Counted from the first letter of the stretch, positions 24,895 to 34,582 are shown. The stretch is 63,652 bases of DNA from DYCT01 sp051875715 (GCA_051875715.1 JBJEHD010000037.1:1-63652); one strand, 5' to 3'. The notes: generated by a model not told the origin, from the letters alone. Numbers and translations: made by a program.

Positions 24895-26529
24895 ATGGCA
24901 AAAGATATTTTATTCAACGTAGAGGCTCGTGAACAACTGAAGAAAGGTGTGGACGAGTTGGCAAATGCAGTGAAAGTGACGCTTGGCCCGAAAGGTAGAA
25001 ACGTCATCATTGAAAAGAAATTCGGTGCTCCCCACATCACCAAAGACGGCGTAAGCGTGGCCAAGGAAGTGGAACTGGCTGATGCATTCCAAAACACGGG
25101 CGCCCAGTTGGTGAAGAGCGTGGCTTCGAAGACCGGTGACGATGCCGGAGACGGTACGACTACGGCTACCGTATTGGCCCAATCGATTGTCAACGTCGGC
25201 TTGAAGAACGTGACGGCTGGCGCCAACCCGATGGACTTGAAACGTGGTATGGACAAGGCTGTGGCCAAGGTGGTGGAATGCATCAAGAATCAAGCCGAAA
25301 AGGTGGGTGACAACTACGACAAGATTGAGCAAGTGGCTACTGTTTCGGCCAACAACGACCCGGTTATCGGTAAGTTGATTGCTGATGCCATGCGCAAGGT
25401 CAGCAAGGACGGTGTCATCACCATCGAGGAAGCCAAGGGTACGGATACGACCATCGGCGTGGTGGAAGGTATGCAGTTCGACCGTGGCTACTTGTCGTCG
25501 TACTTCGTGACGGATACGGAAAAGATGGAGTGCGTGATGGAACGCCCATACATCTTGATTTATGATAAGAAGATTTCGAACCTGAAGGATTTCTTGCCCA
25601 TCCTGGAACCGGCTGTGCAGAGCGGTCGTCCGTTGCTTGTCATTGCCGAGGATGTGGACAGCGAGGCTCTGACGACCTTGGTCGTAAACCGCCTGCGTTC
25701 GAACCTGAAGATTTGCGCCGTGAAGGCTCCGGGCTTCGGCGACCGTCGGAAGGAAATGCTGGAAGACATCGCCGTATTGACCGGTGGTATCGTCATCAGC
25801 GAGGAAAAGGGTCTGAAACTGGAACAGGCTACGCTTGAAATGCTGGGTACGGCGGACAAGGTGACCGTGACGAAGGACAACACGACCATCGTGAACGGTG
25901 CCGGTGCCAAGGAGAACATCCAGGAACGCGTCAACCAAATCAAGGCTCAAATCAAGACGACGACGAGCGACTATGACAAAGAGAAACTGCAGGAACGTCT
26001 GGCCAAGTTGTCCGGCGGTGTAGCTGTACTCTATGTCGGTGCTGCTTCCGAAGTAGAGATGAAGGAAAAGAAAGACCGCGTGGACGATGCGTTGAGCGCA
26101 ACCCGTGCTGCTTTGGAAGAAGGTATCGTGCCGGGTGGTGGCGTAGCCTACATCCGTGCAACGGAAGCCTTGGAAGGCATGAAGGGCGACAACGACGACG
26201 AAACCACGGGTATCGAAATCATCAAACGCGCCATCGAGGAACCGTTGCGCCAGATTGTGGCCAACGCAGGCAAGGAAGGCGCTGTAGTGGTTCAGAAGGT
26301 ACGTGAAGGCAAGGGCGACTTCGGATACAACGCCCGTACGGACGTGTATGAAAACCTGCACGCTGCCGGTGTGGTTGACCCGGCCAAGGTGGCCCGTGTG
26401 GCTTTGGAGAATGCCGCATCCATTGCCGGCATGTTCCTGACCACGGAATGTGTCATCGTGGAGAAGAAGGAAGACAAGCCTGAGATGCCGATGAACCCGG
26501 GTATGGGCGGCATGGGCGGTATGATGTAA
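24895..26529 (+). CDS. groEL: Chaperonin GroEL
   Basis: 544 residues, full length. DGTTTATVLAQ (ATP/Mg site with catalytic Asp), VEGMQFDRGYLSSYFVTD, the apical-domain region and the AALEEGIVPGGGVAYIRA signature are present. The tail ends in a GGM-rich segment (GMGGMGGMM). It folds proteins with GroES in the cytoplasm. Strong terminator follows. Confidence 0.99.
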   Translation: MAKDILFNVEAREQLKKGVDELANAVKVTLGPKGRNVIIEKKFGAPHITKDGVSVAKEVELADAFQNTGAQLVKSVASKTGDDAGDGTTTATVLAQSIVNVGLKNVTAGANPMDLKRGMDKAVAKVVECIKNQAEKVGDNYDKIEQVATVSANNDPVIGKLIADAMRKVSKDGVITIEEAKGTDTTIGVVEGMQFDRGYLSSYFVTDTEKMECVMERPYILIYDKKISNLKDFLPILEPAVQSGRPLLVIAEDVDSEALTTLVVNRLRSNLKICAVKAPGFGDRRKEMLEDIAVLTGGIVISEEKGLKLEQATLEMLGTADKVTVTKDNTTIVNGAGAKENIQERVNQIKAQIKTTTSDYDKEKLQERLAKLSGGVAVLYVGAASEVEMKEKKDRVDDALSATRAALEEGIVPGGGVAYIRATEALEGMKGDNDDETTGIEIIKRAIEEPLRQIVANAGKEGAVVVQKVREGKGDFGYNARTDVYENLHAAGVVDPAKVARVALENAASIAGMFLTTECVIVEKKEDKPEMPMNPGMGGMGGMM

Positions 26530-26564
26530 CAAGCAGTCGTTCTGAGGCTATCAGATAAAAAATG

Positions 26565-26599
26565 GAAAAGCCGTTGCTCGTGATGGGCAACGGCTTTTC
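26565..26599. terminator. Bidirectional terminator between groEL and the lipoprotein gene
   Basis: Perfect 13-bp stem GAAAAGCCGTTGC / GCAACGGCTTTTC (26565-26577 and 26587-26599) between convergent genes, with short T-runs built into both arms. Confidence 0.85.
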
Positions 26600-26617
26600 G
26601 CGTATCAAGGGGCAGGA

Positions 26618-27031
26618 CTACTTGTTGACGTCCAATTGAACCACCTGTGTGATGCGTACTTGTTTGCGGCCATCTTTCTGTGCTACGGTGGGGACGAGCA
26701 CGCCCCGGAACTGGCCTGATAGAACCTTGTCGGTTAAGCCAAGGCTGTCGGCCATGGATTGCAGGCTGGGGTAGATACCTTCGGGGAGGACGGACCATAC
26801 TTCTCCGCCCGACGTGTGAACAAAGGTGCCGGTGTCGGCGGACAGGTGCAGACTCCCTTCGAGGTAGAGTTCGGTGGCGATGTTGACTTGGGTGGCGGCA
26901 AGCGTGTCATAGTTGATGACTGCCTTTTCGCCGTTTCGGTTGCCTTGGCAGGCGATAGTCGTCAAGGTGGCAGCCAGAAAGACTGCGGTGTGGATGCGGA
27001 CGGATGTCCGGCGGGAGATGATGCGATTCAT
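26618..27031 (-). CDS. Small lipoprotein of unknown function at the end of the SGNH-MBOAT cassette
   Basis: 137 residues. The signal ends in TTIAC (Cys28), indicating a lipoprotein. The mature part (about 110 residues) has no motif I recognise; it contains alternating hydrophobic strands and may be a small beta domain. It starts 13 bp after the MBOAT stop, so it is almost certainly in the same operon and may assist the O-acylation machinery. Not similar by eye to other genes in the window. Confidence 0.65.
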   Translation of the reverse strand: MNRIISRRTSVRIHTAVFLAATLTTIACQGNRNGEKAVINYDTLAATQVNIATELYLEGSLHLSADTGTFVHTSGGEVWSVLPEGIYPSLQSMADSLGLTDKVLSGQFRGVLVPTVAQKDGRKQVRITQVVQLDVNK

Positions 27032-27044
27032 ACGAATTGATGTG

Positions 27045-28496
27045 TTAGAACTGAAAATAGATAAAGGGTTGTATCTCGGTGCTTTTCAACTGGATGACGA
27101 TGTAGACCCAAAACAGGACCAGGAGAATCTTTCCGGCCAAAGGTAAGGCGATGACGGCACGCTCGCCCATTTTCTGCCACCGGTCGGGGAGGAAGTGGAG
27201 CGCGAAACCCAGCCCGATGAAGGCAAACACCTGCCAGTAGCCTGTCACCAACTGGCCGAAGAGTTGGGGCGTGAAGTGGCCGAATATCTGCTCCAACATG
27301 ATGAGCGAATGTTCGAACGACGTATTTCGGAAGAAAATCCAGCAGAAGCAGACAAAATGGAAGGTGACTATGGTGCCTACCACCCGGCGCCATCCATGGC
27401 TGTGGTATCCTTTGGGCTTTCGCATCAGGCCGCGAATCCATTTGTGCAGGGCCAGTGCAAGACCGTGTAGGCCTCCCCAGATTAGGAAATTCCAGGAGGC
27501 ACCATGCCACAGCCCGCCAAGCAGCATGGTGACCAGCAGATTGACATACGTGCGTAATTGCCCTTCCCGATTGCCTCCCAGCGAGATGTATAGATAGTCG
27601 CGCAACCAGGTAGACAAGGAGATGTGCCATCGGTGCCAAAAGTCGGTGATGCTGTCGGCCTTGTAGGGCGAACGGAAATTCTCCGGGAAATGGAAACCCA
27701 GCAGCAGGGCAATGCCGATGGCCATGTCGCTGTAGCCGGAGAAGTCACAGTAGATTTGCAGGGCATATCCGTAGATGCCGAAGAGATTCTCGATGCCGGA
27801 GTACAGTCCCGGATTATCGAAAATGCGTTCGACAAAGTTGATGCTAATGTAGTCGGACAGGATGGCTTTCTTGAACAGACCGCTTAGGACGAGGAATGCC
27901 CCTTGTCCGAACATCTCGCGTGTAACCACGAGAGGACGGTGTATCTGGGGTAGGAAATCGCGAGCGCGAACGATGGGGCCGGCTACCAGTTGTGGAAAGA
28001 ACGACACGTAGAAGGCATAGTCGAGCAGGCTGTGAAGCGCACGAATATCTTTGCGATAGACATCGATGGTGTAGCTGAGGCTCTGAAAAGTAAAGAAAGA
28101 GATGCCTACAGGCAGGAAGATGTCGAACGTAGTCTGGAAAAAGAAATTGGTGTATTTGAAGTAGACCAGCAGGCCCAGGTTGGTGAGCAAACTGGCCGAA
28201 ACAAGCAACTTTCGCAGCAAGGGACGAACGGTTTGTTCCATCAGACGGGCCAGCGTGTAGTCGGTCAGCGTGACGAGGCCCAGCAGGAAGAAATAAAAAC
28301 CGCTGCTCTTGTAGTAGAAATAATAGGAGAACAGGATGACGAAGGCCATCCGGGCTCGGTCATGCCGGCTGAGGCAGGCATAAACTACACTGAATCCGAG
28401 GAAAAGCCACAGGAATAGTCCACTGCTGAAAATCAAGGGTTCTTGCGGGTGGTAGGTCAGTATGTCGAGCAAACGCTCCCAATCAAATAGATACAT
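27045..28496 (-). CDS. MBOAT-family membrane O-acyltransferase (AlgI/PatA-like)
   Basis: 483 residues with about ten to twelve hydrophobic segments. MBOAT signatures are clear: FLPVGISFFTFQSLSYTID, FWHRWHISLSTWLRDY (about 286-301) and LLGGLWHGASWNF with catalytic His331. AlgI/PatA proteins move acetyl groups across the inner membrane for alginate or peptidoglycan O-acetylation. Two SGNH-hydrolase-like genes upstream in the same operon (the first overlaps by 14 bp) supply the expected periplasmic transferase or esterase partners. The acceptor polymer is unknown. Confidence 0.92.
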   Translation of the reverse strand: MYLFDWERLLDILTYHPQEPLIFSSGLFLWLFLGFSVVYACLSRHDRARMAFVILFSYYFYYKSSGFYFFLLGLVTLTDYTLARLMEQTVRPLLRKLLVSASLLTNLGLLVYFKYTNFFFQTTFDIFLPVGISFFTFQSLSYTIDVYRKDIRALHSLLDYAFYVSFFPQLVAGPIVRARDFLPQIHRPLVVTREMFGQGAFLVLSGLFKKAILSDYISINFVERIFDNPGLYSGIENLFGIYGYALQIYCDFSGYSDMAIGIALLLGFHFPENFRSPYKADSITDFWHRWHISLSTWLRDYLYISLGGNREGQLRTYVNLLVTMLLGGLWHGASWNFLIWGGLHGLALALHKWIRGLMRKPKGYHSHGWRRVVGTIVTFHFVCFCWIFFRNTSFEHSLIMLEQIFGHFTPQLFGQLVTGYWQVFAFIGLGFALHFLPDRWQKMGERAVIALPLAGKILLVLFWVYIVIQLKSTEIQPFIYFQF

Positions 28497-29430
28497 ATTC
28501 GTTATAGGCTTTTATCAGTGCATCATAGAGGAGGTCGCCCTGCAGGGTGTATCCTTCGCGGGTGTAGTGAATGCGGTCGCGCACCATGTAGTCGCCGGTA
28601 ATCCAGTTGCGGCAGGCATTGCTTGCTCCGCCCACGGCGTTGAAGAGGTCCCATGCGGCGTACCCGTGACGGTCGGCATAGTCCACAATGGTTTGGGCCA
28701 CAAGCGGCGTGCGGGTGTTGATGCTGCGTTGCTTCCGATGGCGGATGTAGGATCCGGGCGGGGTGGTGAGCAGGATGCATGCCTTGGGACATTCGTTCCG
28801 AAGACGGGTGACGAGTTCGTCCATTTGAGCCATGTGCCGAACGGGATTGTAGGCGCCGTGGCTCTCGTTGGTCCCGAACGAAAGGATGATCAGATCCGGA
28901 TGCAAGGACGGTATCTCCTCCACTTGCGAGGCGTTGGCAAAACTGTGGCAGGTGGCACCGTTGATGCCAATCATGTGGTAGACAACGCCTGGCCTTCCGG
29001 TTTCGCGTGCCAGCCCGGAAGTCTTGTAGGTGATGGTGTCCGGATAGACGGCCTGGTTGCCGAAATCGCGTTCCAGATGACGGCGCACGACGAGTGGAAG
29101 CACATGGCCGCGGATGTGGGAGTCGCCTATGTGGACAATGCGGACAGGATTCCGACGAGTTCGCAGCTTCTCGAAAAAAGGCGTTAACGAGTGGCTTGGG
29201 TCGATGAGGTGATTGTCTGCGCAGCCTCGGAACAGAGGCGAAAGCGTGTAATGGAAGGAAATCTGCGTCGAGGGTTCCTGATATGGGTCGGTTTTGGCTG
29301 GCAGCTGACTGGGCAGGCCGGCTGGCCAGGCATCGGGCAGGCGGTCTTGTCCGTGTGCAGCCGTTGCAACCGACAACGTCAACACGGCAAGCAGGAGGAT
29401 GGGCCATGGAAGGCGACGCTTAGTGTGCAT
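28483..29430 (-). CDS. Exported SGNH/GDSL hydrolase-like protein (second of two)
   Basis: 315 residues from Met at 29430 (29442 is an alternative), chosen so that the signal peptide (MHTKRR, hydrophobic core, TAAHG) is at the N-terminus. SGNH motifs: IGDSHIRG with Ser104, SFGTNESH (block III Asn) and DRIHYTREGY with Asp285 and His288. It may act as O-acetyltransferase or esterase with the MBOAT protein. It overlaps the upstream SGNH gene by 11 bp and the MBOAT gene by 14 bp. Confidence 0.82.
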   Translation of the reverse strand: MHTKRRLPWPILLLAVLTLSVATAAHGQDRLPDAWPAGLPSQLPAKTDPYQEPSTQISFHYTLSPLFRGCADNHLIDPSHSLTPFFEKLRTRRNPVRIVHIGDSHIRGHVLPLVVRRHLERDFGNQAVYPDTITYKTSGLARETGRPGVVYHMIGINGATCHSFANASQVEEIPSLHPDLIILSFGTNESHGAYNPVRHMAQMDELVTRLRNECPKACILLTTPPGSYIRHRKQRSINTRTPLVAQTIVDYADRHGYAAWDLFNAVGGASNACRNWITGDYMVRDRIHYTREGYTLQGDLLYDALIKAYNEYVSI

Positions 29431-30784
29431 TTCGTCTGTCATATTGCTCCTTTCCATAGCACAGGGTTTGATAAAGCAGGTCGGCCAGATGCTTCCCACC
29501 CAAGAAGTTGATGTGTGTGTAATCGTGGTTGGCCATGGCGGGTGTGGCGTGTACCAGACGCGCCATGCTTTCCGGGCCGCCCATGGCCGTGAACAGATTC
29601 CAAAAAGCGATGTGGGTGTTGGCGGCAACGGCTTGCTGGTAACGGATGAGGCTTGTCACGCATGGCATGGTGGCTACCTCGCCCGTTTCGGTGCGTGCAT
29701 CGCGGTCTCCTATGCCTACAAGAAGGATGCCCGCTTGCGGAAAACACGCCTTCAGATATTCCACTGTTTCTTCCATCCCTTTCCGGTAGGCATCGTAGTT
29801 GGTTTGTCGGGCATTGGCCACGTTGAGACCATATTGCAGGACAATCAAATCGTAGGGTCGCAGGCGGTTGAATGCTTGGAGCGTGGAACGAGGGATGCTG
29901 CGCAGGGATAGCCCGGTGCTGCCGCGCACGCTGAAATTATCGAGCGAGATGCCGTGCTGCCCGTCGAGGGCTACGCCGTAAAAGAGGGCCGAGTCGGTCC
30001 GTTCGGCTTGCCAGGTGATGCGTCCGATGTTGCCGTCTACGGTCCAGGCTTGCAGGTCCGGTGCGCCGGTGGCCATCAGACGCCGGTTGTCCGTCTTGTT
30101 GATGGTGGCCTGAAGCAAGAGCGTGTCGGTGGTGTGGAAATAGAGGGTGGCCACCTCGAACGTGTCGAGATGTAGGGCGTATCGGTTTTGCCCCTTGATT
30201 TCGATTGTGGCACCTTCCCGGGCACGGAAGTAACTGTGGGCAATTCCTTGCAGGGAGGGATCGAAGCGGGCACTGTCGGTGGTCTGATGGCTTTCCCAGC
30301 CATTGAATGAATGTCGTAGGGTAGGACGGAAACCGGGGATGGGAGAGGTGATGGGGACAAACCCTGCGCCGCATCCTCCGTAGTGTGATTGCAACTGGCT
30401 GCGCAGGTCGGCGGTGAGGATGTCGGCTTCGATGAATGAGTCGCCGAAGTAGGCGATGCGGACAGAGCCTTGCTCGTGTGTGCATCGGCCGAGTGCGGCA
30501 TAAAAGGCATCCATGCCCCGGCGTGTGGAGTCGGCGTAGTCTTCGATGCAGGTCAGCCCTGTCTTGCAGGTGTCGACAAAGACGGGCTTTTCTATGGGCG
30601 GAAGGAGAAGCGTGTCGGGGGCCAAGACAGGCGCAGGCGCGGCTTTGGGCCGGATGTCAGCCAACAGGTCCACCTGCCGCAGCGAGGCATCTCCCCATGG
30701 TATGGCGGGAAGAAAATGAAGGGCGAGCAAACCTGCTACGACTCCTCCGACGAGCCAACAGACGTGTGATAAATAGTTCTTCAT
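29420..30784 (-). CDS. Membrane-anchored SGNH hydrolase-like protein (first of two)
   Basis: 454 residues. The start at 30784 is preferred over 30808 because a -7 element (30806-30813) overlaps the latter. One N-terminal transmembrane segment (about 9-27), a linker, then an SGNH domain: YFGDSFIEAD with Ser116, LQYGLNVAN (block III) and DYTHIN with Asp421 and His424. A long insert between blocks I and III (about 140-290) is rich in beta strands and may bind carbohydrate. First gene of the cassette; two different SGNH proteins next to one MBOAT recall AlgJ/AlgX or PatB arrangements. Confidence 0.82.
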   Translation of the reverse strand: MKNYLSHVCWLVGGVVAGLLALHFLPAIPWGDASLRQVDLLADIRPKAAPAPVLAPDTLLLPPIEKPVFVDTCKTGLTCIEDYADSTRRGMDAFYAALGRCTHEQGSVRIAYFGDSFIEADILTADLRSQLQSHYGGCGAGFVPITSPIPGFRPTLRHSFNGWESHQTTDSARFDPSLQGIAHSYFRAREGATIEIKGQNRYALHLDTFEVATLYFHTTDTLLLQATINKTDNRRLMATGAPDLQAWTVDGNIGRITWQAERTDSALFYGVALDGQHGISLDNFSVRGSTGLSLRSIPRSTLQAFNRLRPYDLIVLQYGLNVANARQTNYDAYRKGMEETVEYLKACFPQAGILLVGIGDRDARTETGEVATMPCVTSLIRYQQAVAANTHIAFWNLFTAMGGPESMARLVHATPAMANHDYTHINFLGGKHLADLLYQTLCYGKEQYDRRNAH

Positions 30785-30805
30785 GAGCCGATAGAAAGAC
30801 GGGTG

Positions 30806-30813
30806 CAAAGGTA
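30806..30813 (-). promoter_or_regulatory. -7 element of the SGNH-MBOAT cassette
   Basis: The complement reads TACCTTTG, a perfect match, placing transcript start near 30799 and thus a leader of only about 15 nt before the ATG at 30784. -33 box not evident. Confidence 0.55.
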
Positions 30814-30857
30814 GCAGGAAAAGCAGTATGTGCGGAGAAATGAAGAATGATTTTTTC

Positions 30858-30888
30858 TTTGGACTTGTCGGGAAAAGGTTTACCTTTG
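30858..30888 (+). promoter_or_regulatory. Promoter of sppA-lpxK-punA-thiL
   Basis: TTTG at 30858-30861 and TACCTTTG at 30881-30888 with a 19-bp spacer, a textbook Bacteroidales promoter. The leader is about 33 nt. Confidence 0.8.
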
Positions 30889-30927
30889 CTATTCTTAAAA
30901 GAACAAGGTTATAAAAAGTAGAAGAAT

Positions 30928-32682
30928 ATGAAAGATTTCTTGAAGTTTACGTTTGCCACGGTGGTGGGAATCATCTTGACTGGTTCTCTCTTTCTGATTG
31001 TGGGGTTGATCGGACTGGCCGGACTGATCAGTGCGGCCGATACAGAAGTGAAGGTGAAAGAGCATTCGGTGTTGTTTATGGACATGAATGGAACACTGGA
31101 AGAACGCTCGCAGGACAATCCGTTGGCTGGCTACATGGGCGAGACCATGAAAAGCTATGGCTTGGACGACGTACTGACGGCCATTCGCAAAGCCAAGGAG
31201 ACCGACGAGGTGGAGGGCATCTATCTGCAAGGAACGGCTATGCAGGCATCGTATGCTTCGTTGGAGGAGATTCGTGCTGCGCTGCTTGATTTCCGGTCGA
31301 GCGGCAAGTTCATTGTGGCGTATGGTGATTTGTATGCGCAAAACATGTATTATCTGGCGAGCGTGGCCGATAAGGTCATCTTGAACCCACAGGGTACGCT
31401 GGACTGGAAGGGCCTTGTGTTGCAACCGATGTTCTTCAAGGATTTACTGGATAAATTGGGCGTGGAGATGCAAATCTTTAAGGTGGGCACCTATAAATCG
31501 GCTGTGGAACCTTATGTCAATACGGAAATGAGTGAGGCCAACCGTGAACAAGTGACGGCCTTCCTGGCTTCCATCTGGGAACGGGTGACTGCCGATGTGT
31601 CGGCTTCGCGCGGCATTTCGGTTGATTCGCTGCAGGCATTGGCGGACCTCCCGTTGACTTTCTGTCCGGCGGAGGATTTGGTGGCTTGCGGCATGGTGGA
31701 TACATTGTTGTATAAAGATGGGGTGCGCAACTATCTGAAACAGCGCCTGGGCATGGACGATGACGATGAGATACGCACTGTCTCCGTCCGGGAAATGGCG
31801 CGTGTGAAGCGCCACGAACCGAAGGACAAGAGTGGAAAAGTGCTGGCGGTGTATTATGCGTACGGAGAAATAGACGGTATGGGGACAGACGAGGGCATCG
31901 TCTCGGACAAGGTGGTGCGTGACTTGCGCCGTTTGCGTGAGGACGAAGATGTGAAGGCCGTGGTGCTGCGTGTCAACTCGCCGGGAGGAAGCGCGTTTGG
32001 CTCCGAACAGATATGGAATGAGGTGCGCTTGCTGAAGGCCCAGAAACCGGTCGTCGTGTCGATGGGTGATTATGCGGCTTCGGGAGGCTACTACATCTTG
32101 TGCGAGGCCGACAGCATCGTGGCTGAACCGACCACGTTGACGGGATCGATTGGCATCTTTGGCATGGTACCGAACGTGACCGGTTTGACAGACAGATTGG
32201 GCTTGGATTTTGATGTAGTCAAAACCAATGCGCACGCCGACTTTGGCGCGATGGGGCGCGGCATGAGCAGCGACGAAAAAATGATTATGCAACAGTATAT
32301 CAACCGGGGGTATGAACTTTTCGTGAAACGTTGTGCCGACGGGCGGAACATGTCGACCGAAGCCATCAAGCGCGTGGCCGAAGGACGCGTGTGGACGGGT
32401 GTCATGGCTAAGGAACTCGGTCTGGTGGACGAACTGGGCGGCCTTGATAAGGCTATCGAAATCGCTGCCGGCAAGGCCGGGTTGGAACACTATACGCGGA
32501 TGGATTATCCGGAAAAGACGGATTTCCTGTCTTCGCTGTTGGACCAAAAGGTGGATGGATACATCCAAAGCCGACTGCAGGAATGTTTCGGCGGTTATTA
32601 CCGGGGTTTCAATCTAATCCGGAGTTTGGAGGCGCAAGACCATGTGCAAGCACGTATGCCAATCGACTTTGAAATCAGATAA
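30928..32682 (+). CDS. sppA: Signal peptide peptidase SppA (67K type)
   Basis: 584 residues with one N-terminal membrane helix (about 9-36) and two tandem ClpP-like halves. The catalytic dyad is split as in E. coli SppA: Lys190 in VGTYKSAVEPY (N-terminal half) and Ser385 in GDYAASGGYY (C-terminal half). It degrades leftover signal peptides in the inner membrane facing the periplasm. It leads an operon with lpxK (3-bp gap), punA and thiL. Confidence 0.95.
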   Translation: MKDFLKFTFATVVGIILTGSLFLIVGLIGLAGLISAADTEVKVKEHSVLFMDMNGTLEERSQDNPLAGYMGETMKSYGLDDVLTAIRKAKETDEVEGIYLQGTAMQASYASLEEIRAALLDFRSSGKFIVAYGDLYAQNMYYLASVADKVILNPQGTLDWKGLVLQPMFFKDLLDKLGVEMQIFKVGTYKSAVEPYVNTEMSEANREQVTAFLASIWERVTADVSASRGISVDSLQALADLPLTFCPAEDLVACGMVDTLLYKDGVRNYLKQRLGMDDDDEIRTVSVREMARVKRHEPKDKSGKVLAVYYAYGEIDGMGTDEGIVSDKVVRDLRRLREDEDVKAVVLRVNSPGGSAFGSEQIWNEVRLLKAQKPVVVSMGDYAASGGYYILCEADSIVAEPTTLTGSIGIFGMVPNVTGLTDRLGLDFDVVKTNAHADFGAMGRGMSSDEKMIMQQYINRGYELFVKRCADGRNMSTEAIKRVAEGRVWTGVMAKELGLVDELGGLDKAIEIAAGKAGLEHYTRMDYPEKTDFLSSLLDQKVDGYIQSRLQECFGGYYRGFNLIRSLEAQDHVQARMPIDFEIR

Positions 32683-32685
32683 GTA

Positions 32686-33816
32686 ATGGAGGACAACTTG
32701 ATCAAGATAAACCGTGGACTTTATCCACTGGCCTGGCTGTATGGTCTGGGGGTGAATTTTCGAAATCTGCTTTTCGATTGGGGAATTTTGCGTTCGCGTT
32801 CGTTTGATATTCCTGTCATCTCTGTAGGGAATATTACGGTGGGAGGAACGGGCAAAACTCCTCACACAGAATATTTGGTGAGGTTGTTGCAGTCGGAGTT
32901 TCAGGTAGCGGTGTTGAGCCGGGGTTACAAGCGGAAATCGAAAGGCTTCCGGCTGGTCGAAACGGACATGCCCGTGGAACAGGTGGGTGACGAACCCTAC
33001 CAGATGAAAAGCAAGTTCCCGGATGTCTACATCGCAGTGGATAAGGATCGGTGCCACGGCATCGACCAGTTGTGCAGTGGACAAATGGGAAAGGACATCG
33101 AGGTAGTGCTGTTGGACGATGCTTTCCAGCACAGGTATGTACAACCGGGCATCAGTATTCTGCTGGTTGACTACAACCGGTTGATTGAAAACGATGCCTT
33201 GCTGCCTGCCGGACGGCTGCGCGAACCGGCCTCGAGCAAACATAGAGCGAATATGGTCATCGTGACGAAATGTCCGGACGACATCAAACCTATGGATTAC
33301 AGGGTGTTGTCGAAACGACTGGATTTGTATCCATATCAGCAACTGTATTTCTCCACGTTGCGCTATGGTGACTTGCGTCCGTTGACGTCGGATGCTGCGT
33401 CGGAACGTGTGAGTCTGAAGGACTTGTCGGCAGAAGACGAGGTGCTGCTTTTTACCGGCATCGCTTCGCCAGTCCAAATGGCGGCGGATTTGGAGCGAAT
33501 GTCTGTTCGTGTACGAACAATGGCATTTGCCGACCACCATTTCTTTTCGCTTAAGGATATCCGACGCATGGAACAGGTGTTTCAGCAGATGAAGGCGGAA
33601 CGGAAGTTCATTGTGACGACCGAGAAGGATGCCGTTCGGTTGGTGCGTTTGCCATTTCTGGACGAATCGTTGAAACGGCATATCTATGTGCTGCCGATAG
33701 AAATAGAGTTTTTACAGAATCAACAAGATAGATTTAACCAAAACATCATCGGTTATGTTAGAAAAAATAAAAGAAACAGCATCCTATATCAAGGAACGGA
33801 TGCAAACAAATCCTGA
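32686..33816 (+). CDS. lpxK: Tetraacyldisaccharide 4'-kinase
   Basis: 376 residues. N-terminal membrane-associated helix, Walker A in VGNITVGGTGKTPHTEYL, LSRGYKRKSKGF, VLLDDAFQHRYV and the conserved LREP region. It phosphorylates the lipid A disaccharide at 4' on the inner membrane. The last ~20 codons overlap the start of punA by 62 bp in another frame. The C-terminal sequence (NIIGYVRKNKRNSIL) looks like the usual Bacteroidales LpxK ending, so the overlap seems real. Confidence 0.95.
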   Translation: MEDNLIKINRGLYPLAWLYGLGVNFRNLLFDWGILRSRSFDIPVISVGNITVGGTGKTPHTEYLVRLLQSEFQVAVLSRGYKRKSKGFRLVETDMPVEQVGDEPYQMKSKFPDVYIAVDKDRCHGIDQLCSGQMGKDIEVVLLDDAFQHRYVQPGISILLVDYNRLIENDALLPAGRLREPASSKHRANMVIVTKCPDDIKPMDYRVLSKRLDLYPYQQLYFSTLRYGDLRPLTSDAASERVSLKDLSAEDEVLLFTGIASPVQMAADLERMSVRVRTMAFADHHFFSLKDIRRMEQVFQQMKAERKFIVTTEKDAVRLVRLPFLDESLKRHIYVLPIEIEFLQNQQDRFNQNIIGYVRKNKRNSILYQGTDANKS

Positions 33817-34564
33817 GACGGCTATCATATTGGGAACGGGTCTGGGCAGTCTGGCCGGCGAGATTACCGAGAAATATGAAATCAGTTACCAGGAAATACC
33901 CAATTTCCCGGTATCGACAGTGGAAGGCCATAGTGGCAAACTGATTTTCGGAAAACTGGGCAACCGTGACATCATGGCCATGCAGGGACGTTTCCATTTC
34001 TACGAAGGATATTCGATGAAGGAGGTGACTTTCCCGGTGCGCGTAATGTACGAATTGGGCATCAAAACATTGTTTGTGTCCAATGCGAGCGGTGGTACGA
34101 ATCCTTCGTTCCATATCGGCGATTTGATGATAATCACCGACCACATCAATTATTTTCCTGAACATCCGTTGCGTGGGAAGAACATCCCGTACGGACCTCG
34201 TTTCCCGGACATGAGCGAAGCCTATGACAGAGATTTGATTCGCAAAGCCGATGCCATTGCGGCGGAGTTGGGTATCAACGTACAACATGGTGTCTACATC
34301 GGCACACAAGGACCTACGTACGAAACGCCGGCGGAGTATAAACTGTTTCGTTTCATGGGGGCCGACGCTGTGGGCATGTCGACGGTCCCTGAAGTAATTG
34401 TGGCCCGGCATTGCGGCATCCGTGTTTTTGGCATGTCAGTCATCACGGACCTGGGTGTGGAAGGCAAAATTGTGGAGGTGACGCATGAAGAGGTTCAGAA
34501 GGCGGCTGATGAAGCGCAGCCCAAGATGACAGCCATCATGCGTGAATTGATCAACCGGTTCTAA
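33755..34564 (+). CDS. punA: Purine nucleoside phosphorylase
   Basis: 269 residues, family 2 trimeric PNP: ILGTGLGSLAGEI (phosphate site), VEGHSGKL, GRFHFYEGYS, NASGGTNPSFHIGDLMIITDHIN, GTQGPTYETPAEY and GMSTVPEVIVARHCG. It cleaves purine nucleosides with phosphate for salvage. It starts inside lpxK (62-bp overlap) and is followed by thiL after 18 bp. Confidence 0.95.
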   Translation: MLEKIKETASYIKERMQTNPETAIILGTGLGSLAGEITEKYEISYQEIPNFPVSTVEGHSGKLIFGKLGNRDIMAMQGRFHFYEGYSMKEVTFPVRVMYELGIKTLFVSNASGGTNPSFHIGDLMIITDHINYFPEHPLRGKNIPYGPRFPDMSEAYDRDLIRKADAIAAELGINVQHGVYIGTQGPTYETPAEYKLFRFMGADAVGMSTVPEVIVARHCGIRVFGMSVITDLGVEGKIVEVTHEEVQKAADEAQPKMTAIMRELINRF

Positions 34565-34582
34565 CAGGAACGAACAGAAAGC

